Below, one piece after another: positions 34,256 to 41,349 of a DNA stretch of 45,879 nt; positions within the stretch are counted from its first letter, which is position 1; each line of letters starts with the position of its first letter. Made by a program: the position numbers and the translations under genes. The notes beneath the pieces are model-generated. The model was not told where the DNA came from. It was given only the letters and a program-made list of their open reading frames with translations, and ran no database searches. The DNA comes from Magnetospirillum sp. Its GTDB lineage: Bacteria > Pseudomonadota > Alphaproteobacteria > Rhodospirillales > Magnetospirillaceae. The DNA lies in NCBI GenBank assembly GCA_016212565.1, contig JACRFY010000219.1, positions 1 through 45,879 of the forward strand, given 5' to 3'.

Positions 34256-35932
34256 TCAATCGGAGCCGTAATACAATTGTCCGTCCCGCCACACGCTGGT
34301 CGATGAGAGCCATGGCGTCAGGATGTCTCCCGGCTGTGTGGCGGTTCCCGGTCGCATCGCCTTCCCGAACAACCATCCCTGGCCATAGCGAACGCCGAGC
34401 GACTTCAGCAGCGCTTCCGTAGGGGCGTCCTCGACGTATTCGGCCGTGGTGGCAATGCCGAGTTCGTGGCACAGCCCGGCAATGGCCCGCAGGAAGGCGC
34501 GTTTCTCGCGGCTGGCCGTGGCGCCGGTGACGAACCGGCCATCGATCTTGACGTGATCGACCTGCAATTCCTGCAAATACTGAAGCGCTGCAGCACCGGC
34601 GCCGAAATCGTCGAGGCAGACGACAAACCCTTGGGCACGAATTTCCTGCAGAACGGCGTTCACCGCGGCGAAATTGGTAATGGCCGCCGATTCGGTGAGT
34701 TCAAACAACAATCGACCGGGCAGCCCCGCCGCCGGTCCCTTCAGCATCTGCCGCAACCGACCCACCGTCTTGGGGTCGGATAAGGAGCGGCCCGACAGAT
34801 TGACCGCAAAGCGCAGGCTGGGATGAGCGGCTCGGGCTGTTTGTACCGCCCGCCAGCATACCGCCAGGTCGAGTTCTCCGACCATGCCGGTATCCTCGGC
34901 GAACACCACGGTATCGTAGGGCGAGCGGTCTTCGCTGTCGACGAAGCGAACCAGACATTCGAAGTGGTGGATGCTGTGGTCGGTAAGGTCGACGATCGGC
35001 TGAAATAACAAATCGAAGCGGCCCTGGGCGATGGCCTCGCGAACGCTTCCCATGTCGCGCACCGTTGCGGAAAGGCGGACTTGAAGATTATCGGTTGAAA
35101 AGGCCTCGCCGCGCCCTGCGGCGCCGTCGGTAACAAAGCGGTTCAAGGTATAGGCCAACGCGTGAGCGGCGTCCGGTCCCGCGATGTCGGCGACATCCAG
35201 GACCAGGGTGCCGACGTTGGCTTCAGGTGGCGGGACCTTGACGGTGCGGGCCGCCTCGGCAATGGCGCCCTCGAAGTCGGCGGCACCGATGCCGACCGGA
35301 TGGATAACACCGTATTTGCTGTCCGACAACTGACCGGCGGCGTCGCCATCGACCGACAGCTCGCGAAGACGGCTGCCCAGCGAGGCAACAAACCCATCGG
35401 CGGGCTCAGGGCCGGCTTTGCGGCGCAGATCGTCCATGCCGGGGAGGTCGAGCAGGGTCATATGCAGTGGCTCGCCCTCATGGCGACCCGCGAGCTCGGT
35501 GGCGACGGCCTGGAATCCCTCTTTATCGTGCAGGCCGCTGCGGGCGTTGCGGTGCCGCGGCGTGCATTGACAGGCGGCGTGGCCGAGCACCACCAGCAGG
35601 CGGTCGTTGCGGTCGGGATGGCGATATCCCGACATCGTCACCGGGACCCGCTTGCCGTCGCTACGCACGACCTGAAGGACGACGTTACGTACGCGGTTTC
35701 CGGTGGCCATGCGGCCGATCGCTTTGAACAATCGGGGGTAATCGGCCGGTTCAATCAACGTCGCGAGATTGACGCCGGTCATCAGCCGTGCCGGACGTCC
35801 CAACAACGACATCGAGGCCCCGACGGCGAAGGTAACCGACGCCATGCCATCGACCTCAAGAAGCAGATCCGCAGCGGCGAAGGCGAACGCGACATAGACT
35901 CCGTTTCGCCCGGACAGGTACTCCGTACTCAT
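34256..35932 (-). CDS. PAS/degenerate-GGDEF/EAL c-di-GMP phosphodiesterase
   Basis: A 558-residue cytoplasmic protein: PAS-like (about 15-120), degenerate GGDEF-like (about 130-280, SDSKYGV where GGDEF is expected), then EAL (about 300-545). EAL-domain residues seen: ECLVRF (EAL variant), VNLSGRSL, FELTES, CLDDFGAG, VKIDG, AEYVED and GQGWLFG. All metal- and base-catalysis positions appear kept, though the residues after DDFGAG (AAALQYL) depart from the usual GYSSL loop. It should hydrolyse c-di-GMP, or bind it as an effector. No cognate cyclase gene lies nearby. Confidence 0.88.
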   Translation of the reverse strand: MSTEYLSGRNGVYVAFAFAAADLLLEVDGMASVTFAVGASMSLLGRPARLMTGVNLATLIEPADYPRLFKAIGRMATGNRVRNVVLQVVRSDGKRVPVTMSGYRHPDRNDRLLVVLGHAACQCTPRHRNARSGLHDKEGFQAVATELAGRHEGEPLHMTLLDLPGMDDLRRKAGPEPADGFVASLGSRLRELSVDGDAAGQLSDSKYGVIHPVGIGAADFEGAIAEAARTVKVPPPEANVGTLVLDVADIAGPDAAHALAYTLNRFVTDGAAGRGEAFSTDNLQVRLSATVRDMGSVREAIAQGRFDLLFQPIVDLTDHSIHHFECLVRFVDSEDRSPYDTVVFAEDTGMVGELDLAVCWRAVQTARAAHPSLRFAVNLSGRSLSDPKTVGRLRQMLKGPAAGLPGRLLFELTESAAITNFAAVNAVLQEIRAQGFVVCLDDFGAGAAALQYLQELQVDHVKIDGRFVTGATASREKRAFLRAIAGLCHELGIATTAEYVEDAPTEALLKSLGVRYGQGWLFGKAMRPGTATQPGDILTPWLSSTSVWRDGQLYYGSD

Positions 35933-36128
35933 GCCGCATTCCCACGTGGACCGTCCCTATATGCGCACAAGGTAACAGAACGACCAATACGGGGCGACCG
36001 GATTCCATTAGGCCTTCAGGGCTGGGCCGGGCATTGCGGGCAAGTAGGCTCACCCTGGCGCTATCGCTGCGGACGCTGGTGAGGGGAAGGAATACGGGTT
36101 TCAGGTGGCGAAGGCCGCAGCCCTGCTT

Positions 36129-36353
36129 TTACTGACCGGGGGTCCGGCAGATGGTCTTGATCGGACCGCGCACTTTACCGGACATTTCGGCGATCTTGCG
36201 GTCCTGTGCCTCGATGAGCCATTTGGCCGGTCCATCGCCGTCAGGCCCCAGCAGTTCAACGCTGAAAATCTTACGATTGGAACTCAAGGTTCCGTCTTCG
36301 TATATGACGTCGAACAACACATAGGTGTTGTCGGTCGCCTTCTTGCGGGCCAT
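36129..36353 (-). CDS. Hypothetical small protein, 74 residues
   Basis: The ATG at 36351-36353 (MARKKATDNTYVLFDVIYED) has GGAGA 5 nt upstream. The protein has a beta-rich pattern (YVLFDVIYEDGTLSSNRKI) and ends KVRGPIKTICRTPGQ. I do not recognise a family. It lies 61 bp after the GcrA-like gene on the same strand and could be co-transcribed with it. Confidence 0.65.
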   Translation of the reverse strand: MARKKATDNTYVLFDVIYEDGTLSSNRKIFSVELLGPDGDGPAKWLIEAQDRKIAEMSGKVRGPIKTICRTPGQ

Positions 36354-36414
36354 CAGTGTCTCCATTGGCAGTTCGCGGAGCGCCACATCGGCCAGGCCCC
36401 CCGCCACGGGGGCC

Positions 36415-36702
36415 TCAGCCGTGATCGTCTTTGCTCTCTACCCCCGGCTCCAGCGCGGTGTCGGGCTGGATTGGCAAGCCGTGATGGGCTCCTTCGCCCT
36501 CATCGACAGCAGCGACGGTGCTGGGATCGCTCCCCCGCGTGTCTCGTCCGCCGGTCCGCGGGCGGCAGGCAACGTAGACTATCCCACGATGAGCGCGGCA
36601 CCATGGGCCACCGCCCAGAGCGGGAACATCGCACCATGTTGCGGTGCCGTCGCGGACGTCGCCGTAGATCCAGCGGCAGCAATTATCGGCGGGCTTATCC
36701 AT
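36415..36702 (-). CDS. GcrA-like Cys-rich small protein
   Basis: The ATG at 36700-36702 with GAGGG 7 nt upstream gives 95 residues. The N-terminal 40 residues, DNCCRWIYGDVRDGTATWC then GPWCRAHRGIVY, match the Cys-containing C-terminal motif of alphaproteobacterial GcrA (CRWPxGD...FC...YCxxH...Y). The N-terminal helix-turn-helix and sigma-70-binding part of GcrA is absent, so it is not a full cell-cycle regulator. The C-terminal half is acidic and low in structure. Function is unknown. Confidence 0.7.
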   Translation of the reverse strand: MDKPADNCCRWIYGDVRDGTATWCDVPALGGGPWCRAHRGIVYVACRPRTGGRDTRGSDPSTVAAVDEGEGAHHGLPIQPDTALEPGVESKDDHG

Positions 36703-36811
36703 GAGCCGCCCTCGATGCTCGGGGGTCGGATCGTTTCCAACCTGCCGATGCGGTACGTTGTGATGCCAAGTGAAGCCCGCGGGTTGCGGCATTCGGCTTT
36801 GGCAGAAAAGA

Positions 36812-36837
36812 AATGCGCCGGTTTTGGCCGGCGCATT
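36812..36837 (-). terminator. Rho-independent terminator of csp1
   Basis: AATGCGCCGG and CCGGCGCATT form a 10-bp perfect stem with a 6-nt loop. On the minus strand it is followed by TCTTTTCT, 19 bp after the csp1 stop. Confidence 0.8.
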
Positions 36838-36855
36838 CCCCGAGACGTACGATTA

Positions 36856-37062
36856 TCAACCCGCGCGCAGATTGACCGCAGCCATCTTGCCAGTGCGTCC
36901 CTTCTCCACCTCGTAGGAGAGCTTCTGGCCCTCGCCGAGGTTGCTCATGCCAGCGCGCTCGACGGCAGAGATGTGAACGAAGACATCGGCCGAACCATCG
37001 TCAGGCTGAATGAAGCCGAAACCCTTGGTGCTGTTGAACCATTTCACGGTGCCAGTGGACAT
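36856..37062 (-). CDS. Cold-shock protein, copy 1
   Basis: A 68-residue single cold-shock domain, [20 protein letters not shown], with RNP1-like KGFGFI and RNP2-like VFVHIS. It binds single-stranded RNA and DNA as a chaperone. GGAG lies 5-6 nt upstream of the ATG at 37060-37062. It differs from copy 2 in few residues (MSNLGEGQ versus [13 protein letters not shown] versus LEQGR, VNLRAG versus INLRTI). It is monocistronic, with its own promoter, about 122-nt leader and terminator. Confidence 0.97.
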   Translation of the reverse strand: MSTGTVKWFNSTKGFGFIQPDDGSADVFVHISAVERAGMSNLGEGQKLSYEVEKGRTGKMAAVNLRAG

Positions 37063-37184
37063 AGTTTCTCCAACGCTGGCGTTGCCACGCACGAAAGTAT
37101 GCGGAGCATCAAATCAGTTGTGGGGAGCGTCCAGGATTGCACCCGTATCCGGGCTTGTCGTGGGAATAGCCCAAACAATTCGAC
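37063..37184 (-). promoter_or_regulatory. Structured 5' leader of csp1
   Basis: The inferred transcript leader holds these elements in order on the minus strand. First is an outer pair GTCG/CGAC enclosing TGGG-CTATT-CCCA (37161-37173). Next is CCCG-GATA-CGGG (37142-37153). Then come the conserved single strands CAATCCTGGAC and AACTGATTTGATGC. Last is CAACG-CCAG-CGTTG (37071-37084), touching the Shine-Dalgarno GGAGA. All recur before csp2. The position next to the ribosome site suggests control of translation by RNA folding, plausibly temperature, but this is not shown. Confidence 0.7.
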
Positions 37185-37190
37185 GGGGGA

Positions 37191-37219
37191 ATTCTGCACC
37201 TGCGGGGCGGATTTTGCAA
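37191..37219 (-). promoter_or_regulatory. Predicted promoter of csp1
   Basis: Minus strand: TTGCAA (-35, 37214-37219), 17-bp spacer, CAGAAT (-10, 37191-37196). The start of transcription is expected near 37184. The layout and distance to the start codon equal those of csp2. Confidence 0.65.
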
Positions 37220-37373
37220 GTGCGAAATTGTATGTGTTCCAAGACCGGGGCGCGGGATCTCTCCTCGCCATCGGGTTCTGCCCCTATATACGGTATGCAT
37301 GACCTGAGCTAGGGTCCCGCCGTGGGCCAGTCGCCCACAATGTGGGGCGATTGGATGGTTGGCTTCCGCGCAC

Positions 37374-37403
37374 TTGGTCATACCATTTTCTCTTCCGTAT
37401 GAT
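37374..37403 (+). promoter_or_regulatory. Possible promoter of the HD-GYP-hemerythrin gene
   Basis: TTGGTC, an 18-bp spacer and TATGAT lie 39 bp before the start codon at 37442. A 6-bp hairpin GTGGGC/GCCCAC lies further upstream at 37322-37338. Confidence 0.45.
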
Positions 37404-37441
37404 ATGAATTCGAGCGTCCGAACGGACGAAGAAAGGGGTGC

Positions 37442-38824
37442 ATGGACAGCGAAGCAATTCTTGCCGCCACGATGGCCGAGGCTTTCGACAGCATCGATCT
37501 CGCTGTGGTCGTCCTTGATGCCGAGTTCCATATTGTCTTCGTCAACGATGGCTATCGGCGCCTATTCGATCTCGACGAGCAGGTTTGCCGGGCCGGGGCC
37601 AATTTCGTCGATGTGGTGTGGATCCTTACCGATCGAGGCGAATTCGGTGCCGGTGATGTTGCCAGCATCGTCACCGAGCGGCTATTGCCGATTCGAGAAC
37701 GGCAAAAGGTCTGCCTTGTTCGGGCGCGGCCGGACGGCCGCATCCTGGAAGAGATTGGGGCGCCTCTGGCCAGTGGTGGCTATACGTACAGTTTTTCCGA
37801 TGTCACCCTTCGCCGCCAGGCTTCCGAACGGCTGAAGGCCGCCAACCGGGCCACGGTCCAGGCTCTGGCCGACTTGGCTGAATTCCGCGATAACGACACC
37901 GGGGACCATGTTGTGCGGGTCGCCCGACTGACCCACGAAATCACTCGCACTCTCGACCAGACCGGGGCCTTTTCGGCCGAAATCACGCCGGAATTCCGGG
38001 CTCAAATCGGAGTTGCCAGCATTCTTCACGATGTCGGCAAGGTGGCGATCAGCGACGAAATTCTTCGCAAGCCTGCCGCGCTCGATGCGGCTGAACGGCT
38101 GATGATGCAGGAGCACTCGGCGGCCGGGGCTGCCATCCTGGGCAAGGCATTGATCTTGGCTCCGGACAGCACATATCTGCGTGCCGCATCCGCTATCGCC
38201 CGCCACCACCACGAGCGCTATGACGGCGGCGGCTATCCCGACGGGCTGGCAGGGGATAAGATCCCGCTGGCGGCAAGAATTGTCGCTGTTGCCGATGTAT
38301 TTGATGCGCTCATCAGTAGCAGGCCGTACAAGCAGTCCTGGACCGAAGATGAGGCCGCCGCTTATCTTGCATCGCAGGCCGGGCGGCAGTTCGACCCCAC
38401 CGTCATCGAAGCGGCTCTTACGGTATTGGAGGAACGCAAGCAGACGCCGGTGATACGGTGGACGGAGGCGATGAGCGTGGGCAATCCGGTCCTCGACCGC
38501 GACCATCGCATCCTCATCGGTCTAGTCAATCAAATGAGCCTGCCGGCAAATCGCGAGGATCGGGAAGTGCTGGAGTTCGTGCTCGACGAACTTCTCGACT
38601 ACACCATCGCTCACTTTGCTCGCGAAGAGGAACACATGCGCCGGGTCAAGTTTTCCGGCGGCCAGAGGCATGAGGAAATTCATCGCGCTTTGACGTCCCA
38701 ACTGGTCGCCATCCGCGCGGATTTCATGACCGGAAAGGGAAATATCGGTGACGAGGTTGCCGATTTCGTCGCGGCTTGGCTGCGCAATCATATCCTGGAG
38801 GAGGATCGTCGCTACACCCTGTGA
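37442..38824 (+). CDS. PAS-HD-GYP-hemerythrin fusion, putative O2-responsive c-di-GMP phosphodiesterase
   Basis: A 460-residue cytoplasmic protein with three parts. The N-terminal PAS-like domain (about 10-125) is followed by HD-GYP (about 140-330) with HDVGK, HHHERYDGGGYPDGLAG and VADVFDAL, so the GYP motif is complete. The C-terminal bacteriohemerythrin (about 337-460) holds the di-iron ligands in VLDRDHRILI, HFAREEEHM, RHEEIH and LRNHILEED. Iron there could bind oxygen or sense iron and redox state and control c-di-GMP hydrolysis to GMP. Hemerythrin fused to HD-GYP has been reported in a few bacteria. The 3' end overlaps the acyltransferase gene on the other strand by 13 bp. Confidence 0.93.
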   Translation: MDSEAILAATMAEAFDSIDLAVVVLDAEFHIVFVNDGYRRLFDLDEQVCRAGANFVDVVWILTDRGEFGAGDVASIVTERLLPIRERQKVCLVRARPDGRILEEIGAPLASGGYTYSFSDVTLRRQASERLKAANRATVQALADLAEFRDNDTGDHVVRVARLTHEITRTLDQTGAFSAEITPEFRAQIGVASILHDVGKVAISDEILRKPAALDAAERLMMQEHSAAGAAILGKALILAPDSTYLRAASAIARHHHERYDGGGYPDGLAGDKIPLAARIVAVADVFDALISSRPYKQSWTEDEAAAYLASQAGRQFDPTVIEAALTVLEERKQTPVIRWTEAMSVGNPVLDRDHRILIGLVNQMSLPANREDREVLEFVLDELLDYTIAHFAREEEHMRRVKFSGGQRHEEIHRALTSQLVAIRADFMTGKGNIGDEVADFVAAWLRNHILEEDRRYTL

Positions 38825-39702
38825 TCCGGCTTCGGCCAGCGGCGGTGAAGCCAGAGCCATTGCCCCGGGTTTTCTCGCACCCATGACTCAACGACAGCAT
38901 TGATGCGGGTCATCATTTCGAGCACGTCGCGATGGTGGTCGCCGCTGTTCGGCAGTGGGATTGGTGGTTCGATGACGGCGCGAAAGCGAACCCCAGGCAG
39001 TCGTTCGATCCGCCCGGCGACGACGGGGCAGTGGAATCTCAATGCCAGTTGAGCGACCGCCGGGGCGGTCATCGCATCGCGGCCCATGAAGGGAACGGCA
39101 ATCCCGTCATTCATCTTCTGGTCGACCAAGACGCCGAGGTGTCCCCCGTTCCGCATGACGGCGAGGACTTTGCGAGCCCCGCGAGATCCCTTGGCGATGA
39201 CGCTATCGGCGGAAACGCCCCGAGCCGCACGGAAGAGCCGCTCGATCCACGGATTGTTGGCGGCGCGGTAGACGACATGAACCGGCAGGCCAAGGCGCTC
39301 GGCCAACGGACCGGACAGCTCCCAGCCACCGAAATGGGCCCCGATCAGGATGCCAGGCAAGCCGTCATCGCGAAGGGCGATCACGTGCTCGGCGCCGATG
39401 ATTTCGAGCCGTTCGGCGGCGATGCGCTTCAGATGGGGGAATTCACCGGCCAAGCGGCCAAAGTTGTCCCAGACGGAAAGCACAATCTGCTCAATCTCGG
39501 CGCTGCCCTTCTCGGGGAAGGCCAAAAGCAGATTGCGCCTTGCGACGGTACTGACCTTGAGAAGGGGGCCCACCTTGCGGGCGAACCACCCCCCAAAGGC
39601 TGACGCCATTTCCACGGGAAGGGCTGCGAACATCAGCCAGCCGGCGAAGGCTGCCACGGCTTCGATCGCGTGGCGAACCGTGCCGATGATCGATGGTCGC
39701 AT
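38812..39702 (-). CDS. LpxL/HtrB-type lysophospholipid or lipid A acyltransferase
   Basis: The ATG at 39700-39702 with GGAGGA 6 nt upstream gives 296 residues. There is an N-terminal hydrophobic segment (AFAGWLMFAALPVEMAS, about 17-35), the catalytic Hx4E in HFGGWE (about 127-132), and VLVDQKMNDGIAVPFMG, WLWLHRRWP near the end, as in the lipid A late acyltransferases. It acts on the inner face of the inner membrane. It follows csp2 by 28 bp on the same strand. By analogy with E. coli LpxP, the cold-induced acyltransferase, this may be a cold-induced change in lipid A, but donor and acceptor are unknown. Confidence 0.9.
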   Translation of the reverse strand: MRPSIIGTVRHAIEAVAAFAGWLMFAALPVEMASAFGGWFARKVGPLLKVSTVARRNLLLAFPEKGSAEIEQIVLSVWDNFGRLAGEFPHLKRIAAERLEIIGAEHVIALRDDGLPGILIGAHFGGWELSGPLAERLGLPVHVVYRAANNPWIERLFRAARGVSADSVIAKGSRGARKVLAVMRNGGHLGVLVDQKMNDGIAVPFMGRDAMTAPAVAQLALRFHCPVVAGRIERLPGVRFRAVIEPPIPLPNSGDHHRDVLEMMTRINAVVESWVRENPGQWLWLHRRWPKPDHRV

Positions 39703-39730
39703 CCGAATTCCTCCCGCGGAGAGCGGGCGA

Positions 39731-39937
39731 TCAGATGGTGCGCAGGTTGATCGCCGCCATCTTGCCGGTCCGGCCCTGCTCGAGCTCGTAGGAGAGCTTC
39801 TGCCCCTCAGCCAAGTTGCTGAGGCCGGCGCGCTCGACCGCCGAGATGTGAACGAACACATCGGCCGAACCGTCGTCGGGTTGAATAAAGCCGAAACCCT
39901 TGGTGCTATTAAACCATTTCACGGTGCCAGTGGACAT
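39731..39937 (-). CDS. Cold-shock protein, copy 2
   Basis: A 68-residue cold-shock protein nearly identical to copy 1; the first 38 residues (to SAVERAG) match exactly and only scattered residues differ after that. GGAGG lies 5 nt upstream of the ATG at 39935-39937. Unlike copy 1, no terminator follows; the next gene, an LpxL-type acyltransferase, starts 28 bp later, so the two are probably co-transcribed. Confidence 0.97.
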   Translation of the reverse strand: MSTGTVKWFNSTKGFGFIQPDDGSADVFVHISAVERAGLSNLAEGQKLSYELEQGRTGKMAAINLRTI

Positions 39938-40059
39938 GACGTCCTCCAACGTTGGCGTTGCCCCACACGACACTGCGAGGGGCATCAAATCAGTTGCAGG
40001 GAAGTCCAGGATTGCGCCCGTGACCGGGGTTGTCGTGGGAAAAGCCCAACAAATTCGAC
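39938..40059 (-). promoter_or_regulatory. Structured 5' leader of csp2
   Basis: Leader of the same length and element order as csp1. It has an outer GTCG/CGAC pair enclosing TGGG-CTTTT-CCCA (40036-40048), CCCG-GTCA-CGGG (40017-40028), conserved single strands, and CAACG-CCAA-CGTTG (39947-39960) overlapping the Shine-Dalgarno GGAGG by one base. Hairpin arms match csp1 while loop bases differ, and spacer sequence is more variable. Confidence 0.7.
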
Positions 40060-40065
40060 CGCGCG

Positions 40066-40094
40066 ATTATCGTGATTCGTGGATTGTCTGGCAA
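40066..40094 (-). promoter_or_regulatory. Predicted promoter of csp2 and the acyltransferase
   Basis: Minus strand: TTGCCA (-35, 40089-40094), 17-bp spacer, GATAAT (-10, 40066-40071). The -10 lies at exactly the same distance from the start codon as in csp1. Confidence 0.7.
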
Positions 40095-40180
40095 GTACAT
40101 TGGTGCGCATATGCGAAAAGTTCCTCCGTATCCCCCCTTTTGGTCGGGGGACCGGGGCCGAAGGCGAGGCTGGATGGGGC

Positions 40181-40477
40181 CTAACGCCGCCGCGAGGGGA
40201 AGTGCCCGGCGGTCGAGTGGATTTCGCCGGAGGCCTCGGCCGCATCGTTCGACGCGTTCCGCGACGACTGCTCATCCTGCTTCTTACGGCGATTGGCATC
40301 GGCGATTAGGGTTTCGATCTCGTGAATGCGTTCGTTCAGCGAGGCGATAACGGTTCCATCCGATTTACGGCCGAGGAAACGGCCGAGATCCTCCTTAAGG
40401 CGTGCCAGTTGAAGCTTGAGGCCGGACACGGTTTGGGCCGTTCCCATCGGAAAGCCACGCTCTTCGGGTTTGCTCAC
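40181..40477 (-). CDS. Hypothetical coiled-coil protein
   Basis: A GTG start at 40475-40477 with GGGAGA 6 nt upstream gives 98 residues (VSKPEERGFPMGTAQTV); an ATG 10 codons in is the alternative. The middle (LKLQLARLKEDLGRFLGRK, then NERIHEIETLIADANRRKK) is a charged helix likely to form a coiled coil, with a low-complexity tail. No family is recognised and no membrane segment is present. Confidence 0.62.
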   Translation of the reverse strand: MSKPEERGFPMGTAQTVSGLKLQLARLKEDLGRFLGRKSDGTVIASLNERIHEIETLIADANRRKKQDEQSSRNASNDAAEASGEIHSTAGHFPSRRR

Positions 40478-40787
40478 GATAATCTCCCTGAACGAAGTTG
40501 CTGGCCGGGCAGGAGGTGCCTCCTGCATGTCATGTCATGACAGGCGAGGCCGGAACCCTTTTGCAGCGAATGATCAGCGGCTTGGGGGGCGGGGCACCAT
40601 ACCCAAATCCCGCCGGCGAACCCGCGCCGGCGTCGGTGACAAGAGTCGATGCCCACCATATGGTTAGCCGGAGGCGATCTAGCCAGATCGCGTCCCCGGT
40701 GGGGGATCGCACATTGTCGGGCAGGCGGCACAGAAAGAACAGAGAAATCGGGAAGAGGAGGGCGGGCGGACCCGCCCGCCCTCGATT
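40478..40787. other. 310-bp gene-free stretch
   Basis: No convincing gene was found. It contains two palindromes near its left end (GCAGGAGG/CCTCCTGC at about 40509-40526 and TGTCATGACA shortly after) and a GC hairpin at its right end. The tracked plus-strand ORF here has Arg/Pro-rich, shadow-like composition. Confidence 0.5.
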
Positions 40788-40790
40788 TTA
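40758..40790. terminator. GC hairpin after the parvulin gene
   Basis: GAGGGCGGGCGG and CCGCCCGCCCTC form an 11-12 bp near-perfect stem. On the plus strand it is followed by GATTTTATT; on the minus strand, the direction of the parvulin gene ending at 40788, by CTCTTCCC. It may stop transcripts from both sides. Confidence 0.5.
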
Positions 40791-41111
40791 TTCCGTACGT
40801 TGAATGAGATGGTACCCAAACGCCGTTTCGACGATGCCGCTCGTTTCCCCCGGCTCGAGGGCGAAAGCGGCCTTCTCGAAAGCAGGGATCATCGCCCCCT
40901 TGGGGAAGGATCCAAGGTCGCCGCCTTCCTCGCTCGAAGGGCAATCGGAATGCTGGCGCGCCATGTCGGCGAAATTGGCACCGCCGGCCAACTGGGCAAG
41001 GACGCCTTCGACGGTAGCCAGGGCCTCGTCTTTCGAGCGCGCGGCGGTCGAACGCATGGATCCCTTATACATCAGCAGGATATGCGAGGCGCGAATTTGG
41101 TTGGGGGACAT
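40788..41111 (-). CDS. Parvulin-type peptidyl-prolyl isomerase
   Basis: The ATG at 41109-41111 (MSPNQIRASHILLMYKG) with GGAG about 6 nt upstream gives 107 residues. The single rotamase domain has RASHILL, FADMARQHSDCPSS, GGDLGSFPKGAMIPAFEKAAFAL and the closing FGYHLIQRTE, all parvulin landmarks. There is no signal peptide, so it is likely a cytoplasmic proline isomerase acting as a folding helper. Confidence 0.93.
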   Translation of the reverse strand: MSPNQIRASHILLMYKGSMRSTAARSKDEALATVEGVLAQLAGGANFADMARQHSDCPSSEEGGDLGSFPKGAMIPAFEKAAFALEPGETSGIVETAFGYHLIQRTE

Positions 41112-41223
41112 GACGGCTCCGGAGTGGGGTGAACGTGGCGGCACCATATAGCGCAGGTGATCTCCATGTGCCATCTGCAATGTCCTGATGCGACGCAGGA
41201 CGGCAGATGCTATACGTTGGCCC

Positions 41224-41349
41224 ATGGAAATCGAAACCATCGCAATCGCTTCGGGCGTTGCCGTTGTCGCCCTCGCCATCGCCGCCAAGCTGATTCTCGC
41301 CCACCTGTTGGCGGTACAGTCGGTGCGAGTCGAGGCGCCGCGCGACTAA
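41224..41349 (+). CDS. Possible 41-residue single-helix membrane protein
   Basis: Not in the ORF track because it is short. ATG at 41224 to TAA at 41347-41349 encodes MEIETIAIASGVAVVALAIA followed by AKLILAHLL and a charged tail VRVEAPRD. It has one membrane helix (about residues 4-30). The Shine-Dalgarno is weak. It ends overlapping the convergent TrmH-family stop. No family is recognised; it is plausible but unproven. Confidence 0.4.
   Translation: MEIETIAIASGVAVVALAIAAKLILAHLLAVQSVRVEAPRD

Noticed and set aside
34256-35932. Active diguanylate cyclase domain in the EAL protein
   Set aside because: The GGDEF position reads SDSKYG, so the signature is absent; only the EAL part looks functional.
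36415-36792. 125-residue version of the GcrA-like protein starting further upstream
   Set aside because: The first 30 residues are non-conserved and the internal ATG at 36702 has GAGGG at good spacing.
40498-40803. 101-residue plus-strand ORF in the gap before the parvulin gene
   Set aside because: No Shine-Dalgarno, Arg/Pro/Gly-rich, and it runs through a GC hairpin and into the convergent gene.
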